DNA from: Streptomyces justiciae
GTDB taxonomy: Bacteria; Actinomycetota; Actinomycetes; Streptomycetales; Streptomycetaceae
NCBI RefSeq assembly: GCF_015163075.1
Contig: NZ_JADDXU010000004.1
Coordinates: 310,001 to 374,000, forward strand
Direction: 5' to 3'
Length of the DNA: 64,000 nt
Both the position numbers and the translations under genes were made by a program. Below, in pieces: positions 8,153 through 17,319 of the stretch (positions are counted from its first letter, which is position 1; each line of letters starts with the position of its first letter). The notes below the pieces were generated by a model. The model was not told the DNA's origin, did no database searches, and saw nothing but the letters and a program-made list of their open reading frames with translations.

Positions 8153-8300
8153 GCTGCGCTCCTTCGACGGGCTGTCACCGCAAGGGTGGCTCCCGTGTCG
8201 GGAGGGCCGTATCGGGCGCGCGGACGATCTTTCGGCGGAGGGGGAATGGGGCCGCGGACCTAATACCGCGGCACCAGGCGTGCTCCGGAGGACCGCGGCG

Positions 8301-8942
8301 TCAGGACGCGTCGCGGCGGCAGTGCAGGAAGAGGTGGGGTTCGGGGGCGGCGTCCGGGTGGTCCGGGGTGAAGGTGGCGTGCTGCCGCGCCAGTACCGTC
8401 AGGCCCGCCTCCTCCACCATGGCGACGACGCCCTCCTCGGCGAAGCTCGTCGCGCGGACCGGTCGGCCCATGAAGACGACCTCGACGTCCTCCACGTCCG
8501 CGGCCACGGTGGCCAGCACCAGATGCCCGCCCGGCCTCAGAGCCCCGGCCAGCCGCCGCAGCAGAGCCGACTGCTCGGCCCGGCTCATCTGAAGCAGCGA
8601 GAAGAACACGCACACCCCGTCGAACGACCCTGCCTCCAGCGGGAGTTCACGGATGTCGGCGTGGCGGAACTCGGCCTCGGGCACCTGGCGGCCGGCCAGC
8701 TCGACCATGACGGGGGAGACGTCCACGCCCAGCACCGAGTGCCCCGCCGCGACGAGCGCGGCCGCGGTGGGCCGCCCCGTACCGCTGCCCACGTCCAGGA
8801 CGCGCGCGGCGGGCGGCAGCCGCTCGGCCAGCCACTCGAGCGCGGCCAGATGCGCGGGCGCGTGCGCGAACGCCTTCTCGTAGTCGGCGCCCAGCGCGTC
8901 GAACAGCACTGCGGCAGGCGGCCGTTGGTCCTCGTGCGGCAC
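8301..8942 (-). CDS. Class I SAM-dependent methyltransferase
   Basis: The 213-residue product has the Rossmann-like SAM fold. Motif I is ARVLDVGSGTGRPTAAAL, an acidic ribose-binding end follows (LGVDVSP), and the post-I strand is FDGVCVFFSLLQM. LRPGGHLVLATV is motif III. The GTG at 8942 has GGGGAG about 8 bases upstream; the open frame extends far beyond it but without family similarity. The substrate is not evident. It is divergent from pgm. Confidence 0.85.
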   Translation of the reverse strand: MPHEDQRPPAAVLFDALGADYEKAFAHAPAHLAALEWLAERLPPAARVLDVGSGTGRPTAAALVAAGHSVLGVDVSPVMVELAGRQVPEAEFRHADIRELPLEAGSFDGVCVFFSLLQMSRAEQSALLRRLAGALRPGGHLVLATVAADVEDVEVVFMGRPVRATSFAEEGVVAMVEEAGLTVLARQHATFTPDHPDAAPEPHLFLHCRRDAS

Positions 8943-9086
8943 GTCGATGCTCCCCTTCGCTCGCCGACCTGCATCGTCGCATCCGCCGCACACGGGCCAC
9001 AACGGCCGCCCGGTGCGCGTCCCCCCGGCCCGGGCAGGGGAGAATGAGGGCCGTACGCACTGGTCGACTTGCGGAGGAGCGGGGAA

Positions 9087-10727
9087 ATGCAGGACGCGCG
9101 AGCGGGACAGGTCGCCGGACCCGAGGACCTCATCGACGTGGCCCGGCTGGTCACGGCGTACTACGCGCTCCACCCCGACCCGGCCGAGCCCGGGCAGCGC
9201 GTGGCGTTCGGCACCTCGGGACACCGCGGCTCGTCCCTCGCGGCGGCCTTCAACGAGGACCACATCGCCGCCACCAGCCAGGCCATCTGCGAATACCGCG
9301 CCGCCCAGGGCACCGACGGCCCCCTCTTCCTCGGCGCCGACACCCACGCCCTGTCCGAGCCCGCCCGGATCACGGCCCTTGAGGTGTTCGCCGCCAACGA
9401 CGTCACCGTCCTCATCGACCAGGCCGACGGCTACACGCCCACCCCCGCGGTCTCGCTCGCGATCCTCACCCACAACCGGGGCCGCGCCTCCGGCCTCGCC
9501 GACGGCGTGGTCGTCACCCCCTCGCACAACCCGCCCGCCGACGGCGGCTTCAAGTACAACCCGCCGAGCGGCGGCCCGGCCGGCTCCGAGGCGACCTCCT
9601 GGATCCAGGACCGCGCCAACGAGATCATCATGGGCGGCCTGAAGGACGTACGACGCATCCCGTACGCCCGCGCGCTGGCCGCCCCCGGCACCGGACGCCA
9701 CGACTTCCTCGGCGCCTACGTCGCCGACCTGCCGCACGTGCTCGACCTGGACGCGATCCGGTCCGCCGGTGTGCGCATCGGCGCCGACCCGCTCGGCGGC
9801 GCCTCGGTCGCCTACTGGGGCCGGATCGCCGAACAGCACGGCCTCGACCTCACGGTGGTGAACCCGCTCACCGACCCCACCTGGCGGTTCATGACCCTGG
9901 ACTGGGACGGCAAGATCCGCATGGACTGCTCCTCCCCGTACGCCATGGCCTCCCTCATCGAGCGGCGCGACCGCTTCGACATCGCGACCGGCAACGACGC
10001 CGACGCCGACCGGCACGGCATCGTCACGCCGGACGGCGGCCTGATGAACCCCAACCACTATCTGGCCGTGGCGATCTCCTACCTCTTCTCGCACCGGCAG
10101 GAGTGGCCCGCGGGCGCCGGGATCGGCAAGACCCTCGTGTCGTCGAGCATGATCGACCGGGTCGCGGCCGACGTCGGCCGCCCGCTGGTCGAGGTCCCGG
10201 TCGGCTTCAAGTGGTTCGTGGACGGACTCTCCGACGGCACGCTCGGCTTCGGCGGCGAGGAGTCGGCCGGCGCCTCCTTCCTGCGCCGCGACGGCTCGGT
10301 GTGGACCACCGACAAGGACGGCATCCTGCTGGCCCTGCTCGCTTCCGAGATCACGGCCGTCACCGGCAAGACCCCCTCACAGCACTACGCCGAGCTCACC
10401 GACCGCTTCGGCGCCCCCGCCTACGCGCGCGTCGACGCCCCGGCCTCCCGCGAGGAGAAGGCCCTGCTCGCCAAGCTCTCCCCGCGCCAGGTCACCGCCG
10501 ACACCCTCGCCGGAGAGCCGGTCACCACGGTCCTCACCGAGGCCCCCGGCAACGGCGCCGCTCTCGGCGGCATCAAGGTCGGCACCGCCAACGCCTGGTT
10601 CGCGGCCCGCCCTTCGGGCACCGAGGACGTCTACAAGATCTACGGGGAGTCCTTCCTGGGCGCCGACCACCTGCGTCAGGTCCAGGAGGAGGCCAGGGCC
10701 GTGGTGCTGAACGCGCTCGGCAGCTGA
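9087..10727 (+). CDS. pgm: Phosphoglucomutase, alpha-D-glucose phosphate-specific
   Basis: The 546-residue enzyme has the same length as E. coli Pgm. It interconverts glucose-1-phosphate and glucose-6-phosphate for glycogen, trehalose and cell-wall precursor synthesis. The four conserved loops are present: catalytic phosphoserine in [14 protein letters not shown], metal-binding [10 protein letters not shown], sugar-binding [11 protein letters not shown], and phosphate-binding [12 protein letters not shown]. The ATG at 9087 is preferred; GGAGGAG lies upstream, and the N-terminus [15 protein letters not shown] fits the family. A monocistronic housekeeping gene. Confidence 0.95.
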   Translation: MQDARAGQVAGPEDLIDVARLVTAYYALHPDPAEPGQRVAFGTSGHRGSSLAAAFNEDHIAATSQAICEYRAAQGTDGPLFLGADTHALSEPARITALEVFAANDVTVLIDQADGYTPTPAVSLAILTHNRGRASGLADGVVVTPSHNPPADGGFKYNPPSGGPAGSEATSWIQDRANEIIMGGLKDVRRIPYARALAAPGTGRHDFLGAYVADLPHVLDLDAIRSAGVRIGADPLGGASVAYWGRIAEQHGLDLTVVNPLTDPTWRFMTLDWDGKIRMDCSSPYAMASLIERRDRFDIATGNDADADRHGIVTPDGGLMNPNHYLAVAISYLFSHRQEWPAGAGIGKTLVSSSMIDRVAADVGRPLVEVPVGFKWFVDGLSDGTLGFGGEESAGASFLRRDGSVWTTDKDGILLALLASEITAVTGKTPSQHYAELTDRFGAPAYARVDAPASREEKALLAKLSPRQVTADTLAGEPVTTVLTEAPGNGAALGGIKVGTANAWFAARPSGTEDVYKIYGESFLGADHLRQVQEEARAVVLNALGS

Positions 10728-10754
10728 CGCCTCAGCCGCCGACGGGCGAGGGGT

Positions 10755-11396
10755 TCACCTGCGCGTCAGCGTCAGATGCGTGACCCCGCTCGGCGAGGAG
10801 ACGGCCTCGACGGCGTACGCCGTCTCCAGCTCCTCCAGCCCGTCCCACAGGCGCACGCCCCGGCCGAGCAGGATCGGTACGACCACCACGTGCAGATGGT
10901 CGATGAGTCCGGCGGCGAGGAAGTCACGGATGACGGTGGCGCCCCCGCCGATGCGGACGTCCAGACCGCCCGCGGCCTCGCGGGCGGTCTCCAGCGCCTT
11001 TGCGGGCGAGGTGTCGAGGAAGTGGAAGGTCGTGCCGCCCTCCATCTCGATCGACGGACGCGTGTGGTGGGTGAGGACGAACGTCGGTGTGTGGAAGGGC
11101 GGGTTGGGTCCCCACCAGCCCTTCCAGTCCGCGTCCTCGTGCCACCCGGGGTAGCCGAACTTCCCGGCGCCCATGATCTCGGCGCCGATCCCGGGGTCGA
11201 ACCGCCGTACGAAGACGTCGTCCAGGCCGCTGCTCCCGCCGGGGCCGCCGGTCGTCTCCTGCCACCACCGGGTGGCGAACATCCACTCGTGCAGCCGTTC
11301 ACCCGCATGGCCGAACGGTGCCTCGAGGCTCAGCCCCTCGCCGGTGCCGAAGCCGTCGAGCGAGACGGAGAAGTTGTGGACGCGGGCGAGTGACAT
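10755..11396 (-). CDS. Dihydrofolate reductase family (RibD C-terminal-like) protein
   Basis: The 213-residue protein belongs to the RibD-C/DHFR superfamily. It has an early NFSVSLDGFGTG strand, a long YPGWHEDADWKGWW region, a central TFVLTHHTRPSIEMEGGTT, GGGATVIRDFLAAGLIDHLH and the final VVPILLGRGVRLWDG. Members are NAD(P)H-dependent reductases; this subgroup is uncharacterised and need not reduce folate. The ATG at 11396 (MSLARVHNFS) follows GAGG about 8 bases upstream. It converges on pgm. Confidence 0.88.
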   Translation of the reverse strand: MSLARVHNFSVSLDGFGTGEGLSLEAPFGHAGERLHEWMFATRWWQETTGGPGGSSGLDDVFVRRFDPGIGAEIMGAGKFGYPGWHEDADWKGWWGPNPPFHTPTFVLTHHTRPSIEMEGGTTFHFLDTSPAKALETAREAAGGLDVRIGGGATVIRDFLAAGLIDHLHVVVVPILLGRGVRLWDGLEELETAYAVEAVSSPSGVTHLTLTRR

Positions 11397-11479
11397 GACG
11401 GGCGCCTCCTCGTGTTCTTCCGGGGTTTTCCGGTTGGGCCGGCGAGGAGCCCGTGACGCTGCTGCCTGCCGGCGCCCCG

Positions 11480-14400
11480 TCAGTCCACCAGATCCTGGAC
11501 GTAGGGCACCAGACGAACGGGCCCGGAGAGGCCGTACGCCTGTCGGGCGCCCGCCCCGAACACGGCCGGCTGACTGACCCGGAGCCGGTTGATGAGCGGC
11601 GTTGCCACCTCCACCTCGATCACGTTGGTGCCGGGTCGCAGGCGTCCGCCGAGATCGACGACCGGGTGGAGCCGGTCGGCAGGGGCCAGCTGGACGCCGT
11701 TGACCGTGACCCGGAAGGTGTCGCTGACCACGCCCAGTTCGAGCAGGGCGCCGTGGGACGCGGACCAGTCGGCGGGCAGGGACACGGTGGTGCGGTAGCG
11801 GCCGATGCCGGCGGAGTCGGCGAGTTCCGGGATCTGCGACCAGGGCAGCAGCGCGTCGAGGGTGAGCGTGCGCCGGACGATGTCGGTGTCGGTCGGTGTG
11901 GAGCCGGGGTACCAGTCCTCGACGTCGAGCCGCCAACTGTCCAGCGTCACGGGCGCCGGTACCGCGGGGAGTGTGCTGGTGACCGTACGACCCTGGGAGA
12001 GCCGGGTCGTGTAGGTGCCGGCGGCCGAGGCGCGGACGGCCAGGCCGCGGTCGGTGAACAGCACGCTGTCGGCGTCGCTGTCCACGGCGTGCCGCCGGGC
12101 GCCGTTGCGGTCCCCGAACAGGCCCGGGCGGCCCAGGGCGATGACCGTGGCCTGTCCGGGGTCGAGGGTGACGCGCAGGGTGATGCCGTCGTCGTCCTCG
12201 GTGTAGCGGCCGATACGGGTCACCTCGCCCGTCCACGGGTCGAGCCGGTACGGGACGGTCGTGCCGCGCCTGGTCGGGCGCAGGGTGATGGCGTGGTCGA
12301 TGGCGGCGACGGGCGGCTTGACCGTCTCGGCGTGCTTGCCGTTGCAGAGGTAGTACAGGTCGGTGTCGCCGATGACGCGGTGGAAGTTGAGGAGCGTGGA
12401 GGCGGTGGCGTACCGGGCGTCGGGGGTGACACCGAGGGCCGTGAGGGCGTCGCCGACGGCGGTCTTGTCGGTGACGGCCTTGACGTGGGGCAGGGCGAGG
12501 AGGCTCGCGAGGACCTCGCGCAGCCGGGCCGTCTCGTCCTGGTCGGGCACGCCGGGCGTGAGCGCCTGGTCGAAGGCGCCGAGCAGGACCATGGGCAGCC
12601 CGGCCCGGGCCAGGCGCAGCAGCTTGCGGGCATCGGCGAGGGCCAGCGTCGGGGTGGAGGAGTAGAAGAAGTCGCCCTCCACGAACAGGGCCTTGTAGGC
12701 GGGCCCGTCGGGGGCCAGTCGGCCGTCCTCGACGCGGGCGCTCGGCAGGTCGAGCAGGGGGCCGCTGAGGAACTGGTGGGTCCAGCCGAGCGGGACACCC
12801 GTCGAGGTGAACCAGGACGCGCCGATGCCGGTGGCGGTGTAGCCGGTCTGCCGGAAGACGGCGACGTCGACCTGCGGGGCGCCGGTCCGCAGAACCCGGT
12901 GCACTCGGCCGAGATAGCCCGCGATGTCCTCGGCGTGCCGCCAGGTGGGCTGTCTCGGACCCCACGACTCGCCGTAGCCGGCGGCGCCGTTGTACGGGCT
13001 GAACGCGGCGAAGCCCGGCCAGCTCACGCCCGGGGCGGTGGCGTACGAGAAGCCGTGCACGACCGTCTGGTTGACACCGGCCGCGTAGGCGCCGCCCGTG
13101 GTCCGCAGGAACCGGTCCCAGGTCGTGCTGTACGCCGAGCCGTTGTAGGCGCCCGACTCGCAGGACAGGACGGTGTGCCCGGCCATGTCCCGGCCGCCCG
13201 CGAGGCAGCGGTAGTCGTCGAGGTTCTTGAAGCCGAGCGACTCGCCCTCGGGGATGTCGAGGAGCGCGGCCGAGGCGATGGCGTCGGTCTGGAGGCCGTA
13301 GGGCTGCGACCGCAGTTCCATGCCGAGGGAATGGGCCCAGTCCCGCAGCGCGGTGACGTGGTGGGTGTTGAACAGGTGGGAGACGGTCTCCCAGAAGTCG
13401 TGGCGGATCTGCCGGGTGAGCTGGGCCTCGAAGGCGAAGACCTGGTTGCTCTTGTCGAGGACCAGGGCGGGCAGGTACGGCAGCAGCGGGCGGCCGGTGC
13501 GCTCCTCGAAGGCCTGGGGCAGCGCCGACGTCCACACCAGGGAGTCTGTCTCCAGCTCGATGGAGTCCTCGAAGAACGCGCCGCCCGCCGCCTTGAGGAG
13601 CCGGCGCACCGTGCCGGTCAGCACGGAACCCTCCCAGAAGCCGGTGACGGCGGCGGTGCCGGCGGGGCTGAAGTGGTCGACGACATAGGCGGCCGGGGCG
13701 GAGTGCGGGCCGGACTCGGGCTGTTGGGCGGTGCTGCGCTGCCAGTAGGAGATCAGCACCCAGTCGCTCCCGGCCGGGGCGGTCCAGGTCAGGGTTCCGT
13801 TCTCGACGGTGGAGGTGAGGTCCTGGAGGCCGGCGAGGTCGAGGCCGGTCTCCTTGCGGGTCGAGTTGGCGGGCGCGACGGGGGCCGCCTGGACGGCGAG
13901 CAGAGTGCGCGAGGTGACCCCGCTCGCGGCGGCGCGAACGGGCTCGGGCACGGGGCCCTGGTAGGTGGTGCCGGCGGCCACGGAGACGCGGCCGTAGGCG
14001 AGTTCCTGGGCGGCCGCCTCGTCGTCGGGGGTGACACCGGGGACGGCGACGGGCCAGCTGGGGCCGAGGGTGAGGTCGACGGTCAGGCCCCGGCGCGCGG
14101 CCTGCCGCAGGGCGGCCTCGACGCCTTCGCGCCAGGCAGGGCTGCCCCAGCCATGGTGCGCGGTGTCGAGGACGGACTTGTCCTTGATGCTGTGGTGGAC
14201 GGCGGAGATCTCGGCCCCGCCGAAGCCGGCGTCGGCGATCTGGTCGATCTCACGGGCGATCTCCGCCGGGTCGACCAGCCCGTCCGGCCACCACCAGCGG
14301 AACTTGGGGCGCACGGCGCGCGGGGCGGTGGCGAACCAGTCGGCGGACAGCTGCTGAGGGCCGGTCAGGGGAGCGGCGCCGGCGCTCGTCGTGCCCGTCG

Positions 14401-14491
14401 CGGTGAGCGCCGTGGCCGCACCCGCGGCCAGCGAAGCGGCCAGCACGGTGCGCCGGGATATCCCGCCACGCTGCGGAATGGGCTTGTGCAT
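11480..14491 (-). CDS. Tat-exported GH106-type glycoside hydrolase (alpha-L-rhamnosidase-like)
   Basis: The 1003-residue protein starts with a twin-arginine signal (RRTVLAASLAAGAATAL; cleavage after about residue 40). The catalytic barrel begins with RPKFRWWWPDGLVDPAEIA and GFGGAEISAVHHSI, typical of GH106/rhamnosidase-like enzymes. A galactose-binding-like beta domain ends the protein (WSASHGALLELGVVSD). It is presumably exported folded to release rhamnose or a related sugar from plant or cell-surface glycans. The exact substrate is inferred only from family. The upstream region carries LacI-like half-sites, consistent with sugar induction. No sugar transporter is adjacent. Confidence 0.85.
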   Translation of the reverse strand: MHKPIPQRGGISRRTVLAASLAAGAATALTATGTTSAGAAPLTGPQQLSADWFATAPRAVRPKFRWWWPDGLVDPAEIAREIDQIADAGFGGAEISAVHHSIKDKSVLDTAHHGWGSPAWREGVEAALRQAARRGLTVDLTLGPSWPVAVPGVTPDDEAAAQELAYGRVSVAAGTTYQGPVPEPVRAAASGVTSRTLLAVQAAPVAPANSTRKETGLDLAGLQDLTSTVENGTLTWTAPAGSDWVLISYWQRSTAQQPESGPHSAPAAYVVDHFSPAGTAAVTGFWEGSVLTGTVRRLLKAAGGAFFEDSIELETDSLVWTSALPQAFEERTGRPLLPYLPALVLDKSNQVFAFEAQLTRQIRHDFWETVSHLFNTHHVTALRDWAHSLGMELRSQPYGLQTDAIASAALLDIPEGESLGFKNLDDYRCLAGGRDMAGHTVLSCESGAYNGSAYSTTWDRFLRTTGGAYAAGVNQTVVHGFSYATAPGVSWPGFAAFSPYNGAAGYGESWGPRQPTWRHAEDIAGYLGRVHRVLRTGAPQVDVAVFRQTGYTATGIGASWFTSTGVPLGWTHQFLSGPLLDLPSARVEDGRLAPDGPAYKALFVEGDFFYSSTPTLALADARKLLRLARAGLPMVLLGAFDQALTPGVPDQDETARLREVLASLLALPHVKAVTDKTAVGDALTALGVTPDARYATASTLLNFHRVIGDTDLYYLCNGKHAETVKPPVAAIDHAITLRPTRRGTTVPYRLDPWTGEVTRIGRYTEDDDGITLRVTLDPGQATVIALGRPGLFGDRNGARRHAVDSDADSVLFTDRGLAVRASAAGTYTTRLSQGRTVTSTLPAVPAPVTLDSWRLDVEDWYPGSTPTDTDIVRRTLTLDALLPWSQIPELADSAGIGRYRTTVSLPADWSASHGALLELGVVSDTFRVTVNGVQLAPADRLHPVVDLGGRLRPGTNVIEVEVATPLINRLRVSQPAVFGAGARQAYGLSGPVRLVPYVQDLVD

Positions 14492-14826
14492 TTTTCGCCC
14501 CAGAGTGATTGAGACCAGTGATGGAACCAGTGGTGGAAACGAGCAGTTGAAACGAGGGATTGAAACGATTCAATAGCTCGTAAACGCTGGGACGCTAATC
14601 TCGCCGTCCGCCCGGCGTCAAGATCCGTGCACGGTGCAGCCGACTCGGAAAACCAGTGGATCGGCGTCACGGCCCGGCCTTACGGTGCTGCCGGACCGAG
14701 TCGCCTGGCAAAGGACGTGCCGTTGTACACCGTGTGAGACCCCCCGAGAGCTGAACTGTCGCGCGTCGCACCTGTGCGCCGCGCTGCTTCTTGCTGCGGA
14801 CTTCTCACTGAAACCGGTGTATCCCT
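14492..14826. other. 335-base intergenic region with promoter and operator of the glycoside hydrolase gene
   Basis: No convincing gene is seen here. The left part (14492-14600) is less G+C-rich and carries the repeated GAAACGA motif described at 14534-14573. The right part leads to the DUF1062 gene; its G+C content is normal and no clear promoter was found. Confidence 0.5.
14534..14573. promoter_or_regulatory. Repeated GAAACGA half-sites with a LacI-family-like palindrome
   Basis: Three copies of a (T)TGRAACGA-type half-site occur near 14534, 14547 and 14560. The last forms an inverted repeat, TTGAA-ACGA-TTCAA, at 14560-14573. This resembles operators of LacI-family sugar repressors (TGAAACG/CGTTTCA type). 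It lies 42-82 bases upstream of the glycoside hydrolase ATG on the minus strand, where a repressor could block its promoter. No LacI-family gene lies in the window. Confidence 0.5.
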
Positions 14827-15399
14827 GTGCTCAACACCTGGGTCGTCATGCCCACTTGCCTGCCGACCGTCCTGCGCCGCTGCCACGCGTGCGCGTCCCC
14901 GCGCTTCCGGGCGAACGGCAAATTCCGTGTGAACGCCAACCACAAACGCCTCGACGCCTGGCTCCTCGTGCTCTGCGCCGGGTGCGGCGACACGGCGAAA
15001 CTCACCGTCTGGGAGCGGATGAACGTCCGTTCCGTCCGGCCCGACCTGCTGGACCGGATGCACACCAACGACCCTGGCTTGGCAGCCGAGTTGCTCCAGG
15101 ACCCGGTCGTGCGGCGCCGTAACCGCATCGCCCTCGACTGGGACGACGCCTGGCGTCTCGACACCGGCGGATCGGATCACCTGGAGTGCGAGGTGATCGA
15201 CGTGTCGGTCCGCTTCGCGGCGCGGATTCCGGTCCGGCCGGTGCGACTGATCGCCGAAGCCTGCGGTCTCTCACGGGCCGAGGTCGAGCGCCTGATCGCG
15301 GACGGAAAGCTGGTCTCGGCGGTCCGGCTGAGCGGCAAGGTCTCGGGCGACTTCACGTTCACGCTGAAGCGTTGCAGCGTTGCAGCGTTGAAGCGTTGA
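14827..15399 (+). CDS. DUF1062 domain protein
   Basis: The 190-residue protein matches DUF1062: a CxxC-type start (RRCHACASPRFRANGKFRVN), LDAWLLVLCAGCGDTAKLTV with a second cysteine pair, and a C-terminal S4/HTH-like segment (CGLSRAEVERLIADGKLV). Four cysteines could bind zinc. The function is unknown. The GTG at 14827 gives the best family alignment; an ATG at 14848 is an alternative. The last codons lie inside a tandem GCGTTGCA repeat, so the C-terminus may vary with repeat number. It is followed by a strong hairpin. Confidence 0.85.
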   Translation: MLNTWVVMPTCLPTVLRRCHACASPRFRANGKFRVNANHKRLDAWLLVLCAGCGDTAKLTVWERMNVRSVRPDLLDRMHTNDPGLAAELLQDPVVRRRNRIALDWDDAWRLDTGGSDHLECEVIDVSVRFAARIPVRPVRLIAEACGLSRAEVERLIADGKLVSAVRLSGKVSGDFTFTLKRCSVAALKR

Positions 15400-15400
15400 C
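15369..15400 (+). repeat. Four tandem copies of an 8-base GCGTTGMM unit
   Basis: Units GCGTTGCA, GCGTTGCA, GCGTTGAA and GCGTTGAC run without gaps through the last codons and stop of the DUF1062 gene. The unit is not a multiple of three, so gain or loss of one copy changes the end of the protein. Confidence 0.85.
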
Positions 15401-15422
15401 CACCTGTCACCTCTGAGACGGC

Positions 15423-15453
15423 GCGGCCGGACATCGCGATGATGTCCGGCCGC
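15423..15453. terminator. Bidirectional hairpin between DUF1062 gene and hydrolase gene
   Basis: A perfect 13-base stem (15423-15435 with 15441-15453) and 5-base loop lie between two convergent genes, 24 bases after one stop and 11 bases after the other. Confidence 0.8.
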
Positions 15454-15463
15454 TCGGGGCTTG

Positions 15464-16180
15464 TCAGCTCGTCGCGCGCACCGCCTCACGGATGAGGTCG
15501 GCGACCTCCTTGGGACGGGAGACCGCCACCGCGTGCGAGGCGCCGTCCAGTTCGACGATCGTGGCCCCGGCCCGCTTGGCGCCGAAGCGCTCGACCTCAG
15601 GGTTGATCGCCTCGTCCGCGCCGGCCACGAGCGCCCAGGACGGCTTGGTCTTCCACGCGGCCACGGGCGCGGTCTCCTCGAACGCCGAGGCGGCCAGCGG
15701 GCGTTGGGCCGCGGCGAGCACCTTGGTGACGTCCGCGGGCACGTCGGCGGCGAACACCGACGGGAAGGCACCCTCGGCGATGGTCACCTCGACACCCGGG
15801 TCGGCGCCCGGGACCGGGTAGGTCCACTCCTTGAGGTTGCTGACGAGCGGCGAGAGCGGGAAGCGCCCCTGCAACTCGCCCAGGCTCTCGCCCTCTTCGA
15901 GGACGTAGGCGGCCACGTAGACCAGACCGACGACGTTCTCCGTGACACCGGCGACGGTGATGAGCGCACCGCCGTAGGAGTGGCCGACGAGGACGACCGG
16001 GCCGTCGATCTGGGAGGCGACCGAGGCGATGTAGGCGGAGTCCGAGGCGAGGCCGCGCAGTGGGTTGGGCGGCGCGATCACGGGGATGCCGTGACCCTGG
16101 AGCTCCTCGATCACCCCGGACCAGCTGCCGGCGTCCGCGAAGGCGCCGTGCACGAGGACGACGGTGGGAGTGGTGGACAT
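15464..16180 (-). CDS. Alpha/beta hydrolase (salicylate-esterase/EstC-like)
   Basis: The 238-residue hydrolase starts with VVLVHGAFADAGSW. The nucleophile elbow VLVGHSYGGAL lies near residue 67, with a later acidic residue (GADEAINPE) and the His of DGASHAVAVS. Such enzymes hydrolyse small esters; the substrate is unknown. It follows the HSL-type esterase gene by 20 bases on the same strand, so the two probably form an operon. That operon may be under the AraC regulators upstream. Confidence 0.88.
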   Translation of the reverse strand: MSTTPTVVLVHGAFADAGSWSGVIEELQGHGIPVIAPPNPLRGLASDSAYIASVASQIDGPVVLVGHSYGGALITVAGVTENVVGLVYVAAYVLEEGESLGELQGRFPLSPLVSNLKEWTYPVPGADPGVEVTIAEGAFPSVFAADVPADVTKVLAAAQRPLAASAFEETAPVAAWKTKPSWALVAGADEAINPEVERFGAKRAGATIVELDGASHAVAVSRPKEVADLIREAVRATS

Positions 16181-16200
16181 GAGCGGTTCTCCTTCTCGGG

Positions 16201-17169
16201 TCAGCCGTGCAGCGCGGTGCGCAGGGTGGTGACGGCCTGGTTGATGGCGGCTTCGGCGGCGTGGGTCTCGCGCAGGGCGTTGAGCATGACGAAGTCGTGG
16301 ATGATGCCCTGGTAGCGCACGGCGGTGACGGGGACGCCGGCCTGGCGGAGCTTGCCCGCGTAGGCCTCGCCCTCGTCACGCAGGACGTCGGCCTCGCCGG
16401 TGATGACCAGCGCCGGGGGCAGACCGGTCAGCTGCTCGGTGCCGGCGCGCAGCGGGGAGGCGGTGATCTGGGCGCGCTCGGCCTCGTCGGTCGTGTACTG
16501 GTCCCAGAACCACTGCATGGCGTCCCGGCGCAGGAAGTAGCCCTCTGCGAACTGGTGGTAGGAGGGGGTGTCGAAGCTGGCGTCGGTGACCGGGTAGAAC
16601 AGCACCTGCTGCACCAGGGGGAGGTCCCCGCGCTGCTTGGCCATCAGGGTCAGCGCGGCAGCCATGTTGCCGCCGACGGAGTCCCCGGCCACCGCGATCC
16701 GGGAGGCGTCCAAGCCCTTGCCGGCGCCCTGCTCCACGACCCACTTGGCGACGGCGTAGTTCTGCTCGATGGCGACGGGGTAGCGGGCCTCGGGCGAGAG
16801 GTCGTACTCGGGGAAGACGACCGCGGCGTTGGCGCCGACGGCGAGTTCGCGCACCAGGCGGTCGTGGGTGTGGGCGTTGCCGAACACCCAGCCGGCGCCA
16901 TGGATGTACACCACGACCGGAAGGCTTCCGGTGGCGCCTTCGGGCTTGACGATGCGGGCGCGGACGCTGCCGGTGGGGCCGCCGGAGACGGTGATCCACT
17001 CCTCGTCGACGGCGGGCTTGGCGATGTCCCCGGACTGCACCTCGTCGACCGTCTTACGGCCCTCCACGGGGCCGAGATCGAAGAGGTACGGCGGGTTGGC
17101 GGTCGCCTCGGCGAAGGCCTGGGCGGCGGGCTCCAGCACCGGCTGGACCGGCTCGACGGCGTCGGACAT
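16201..17169 (-). CDS. HSL-family alpha/beta hydrolase (esterase)
   Basis: The 322-residue hormone-sensitive-lipase-type esterase has the oxyanion-hole motif YIHGAGWVFGNAHTH near residue 85. The nucleophile is in AVAGDSVGGNMAA (about 160-172), the acid in ITGEADVLRDEGE and the His in YQGIIHDFV. All catalytic residues are present. It is closely similar to the product of 19305-20294 over its whole length, so the two arose by duplication. It is transcribed toward the small hydrolase gene, with a 151-base gap to the AraC gene upstream. Confidence 0.9.
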   Translation of the reverse strand: MSDAVEPVQPVLEPAAQAFAEATANPPYLFDLGPVEGRKTVDEVQSGDIAKPAVDEEWITVSGGPTGSVRARIVKPEGATGSLPVVVYIHGAGWVFGNAHTHDRLVRELAVGANAAVVFPEYDLSPEARYPVAIEQNYAVAKWVVEQGAGKGLDASRIAVAGDSVGGNMAAALTLMAKQRGDLPLVQQVLFYPVTDASFDTPSYHQFAEGYFLRRDAMQWFWDQYTTDEAERAQITASPLRAGTEQLTGLPPALVITGEADVLRDEGEAYAGKLRQAGVPVTAVRYQGIIHDFVMLNALRETHAAEAAINQAVTTLRTALHG

Positions 17170-17319
17170 GGGGTTCTCCTCGGTCTTGGAATGCGCTGTG
17201 CGGGCGCCTCGGTGAGGACGCTAGAACGGCGAGGCCGGGACCGGTTGCTCACCAGTGCACCGGTGCCGGTCCGGCAGCGCACAGCAGGCGTCGGCCCCTG
17301 TGGTGGGCGGCGAACTGGA

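Noticed and set aside
11453..14512. A plus-strand open frame of about 1000 codons opposite the glycoside hydrolase gene
   Set aside because: It mirrors the G+C-rich third positions of the real gene, has a Gly/Val/Arg-rich composition, no domain and no ribosome site. The minus-strand product has a Tat signal and GH106 motifs.
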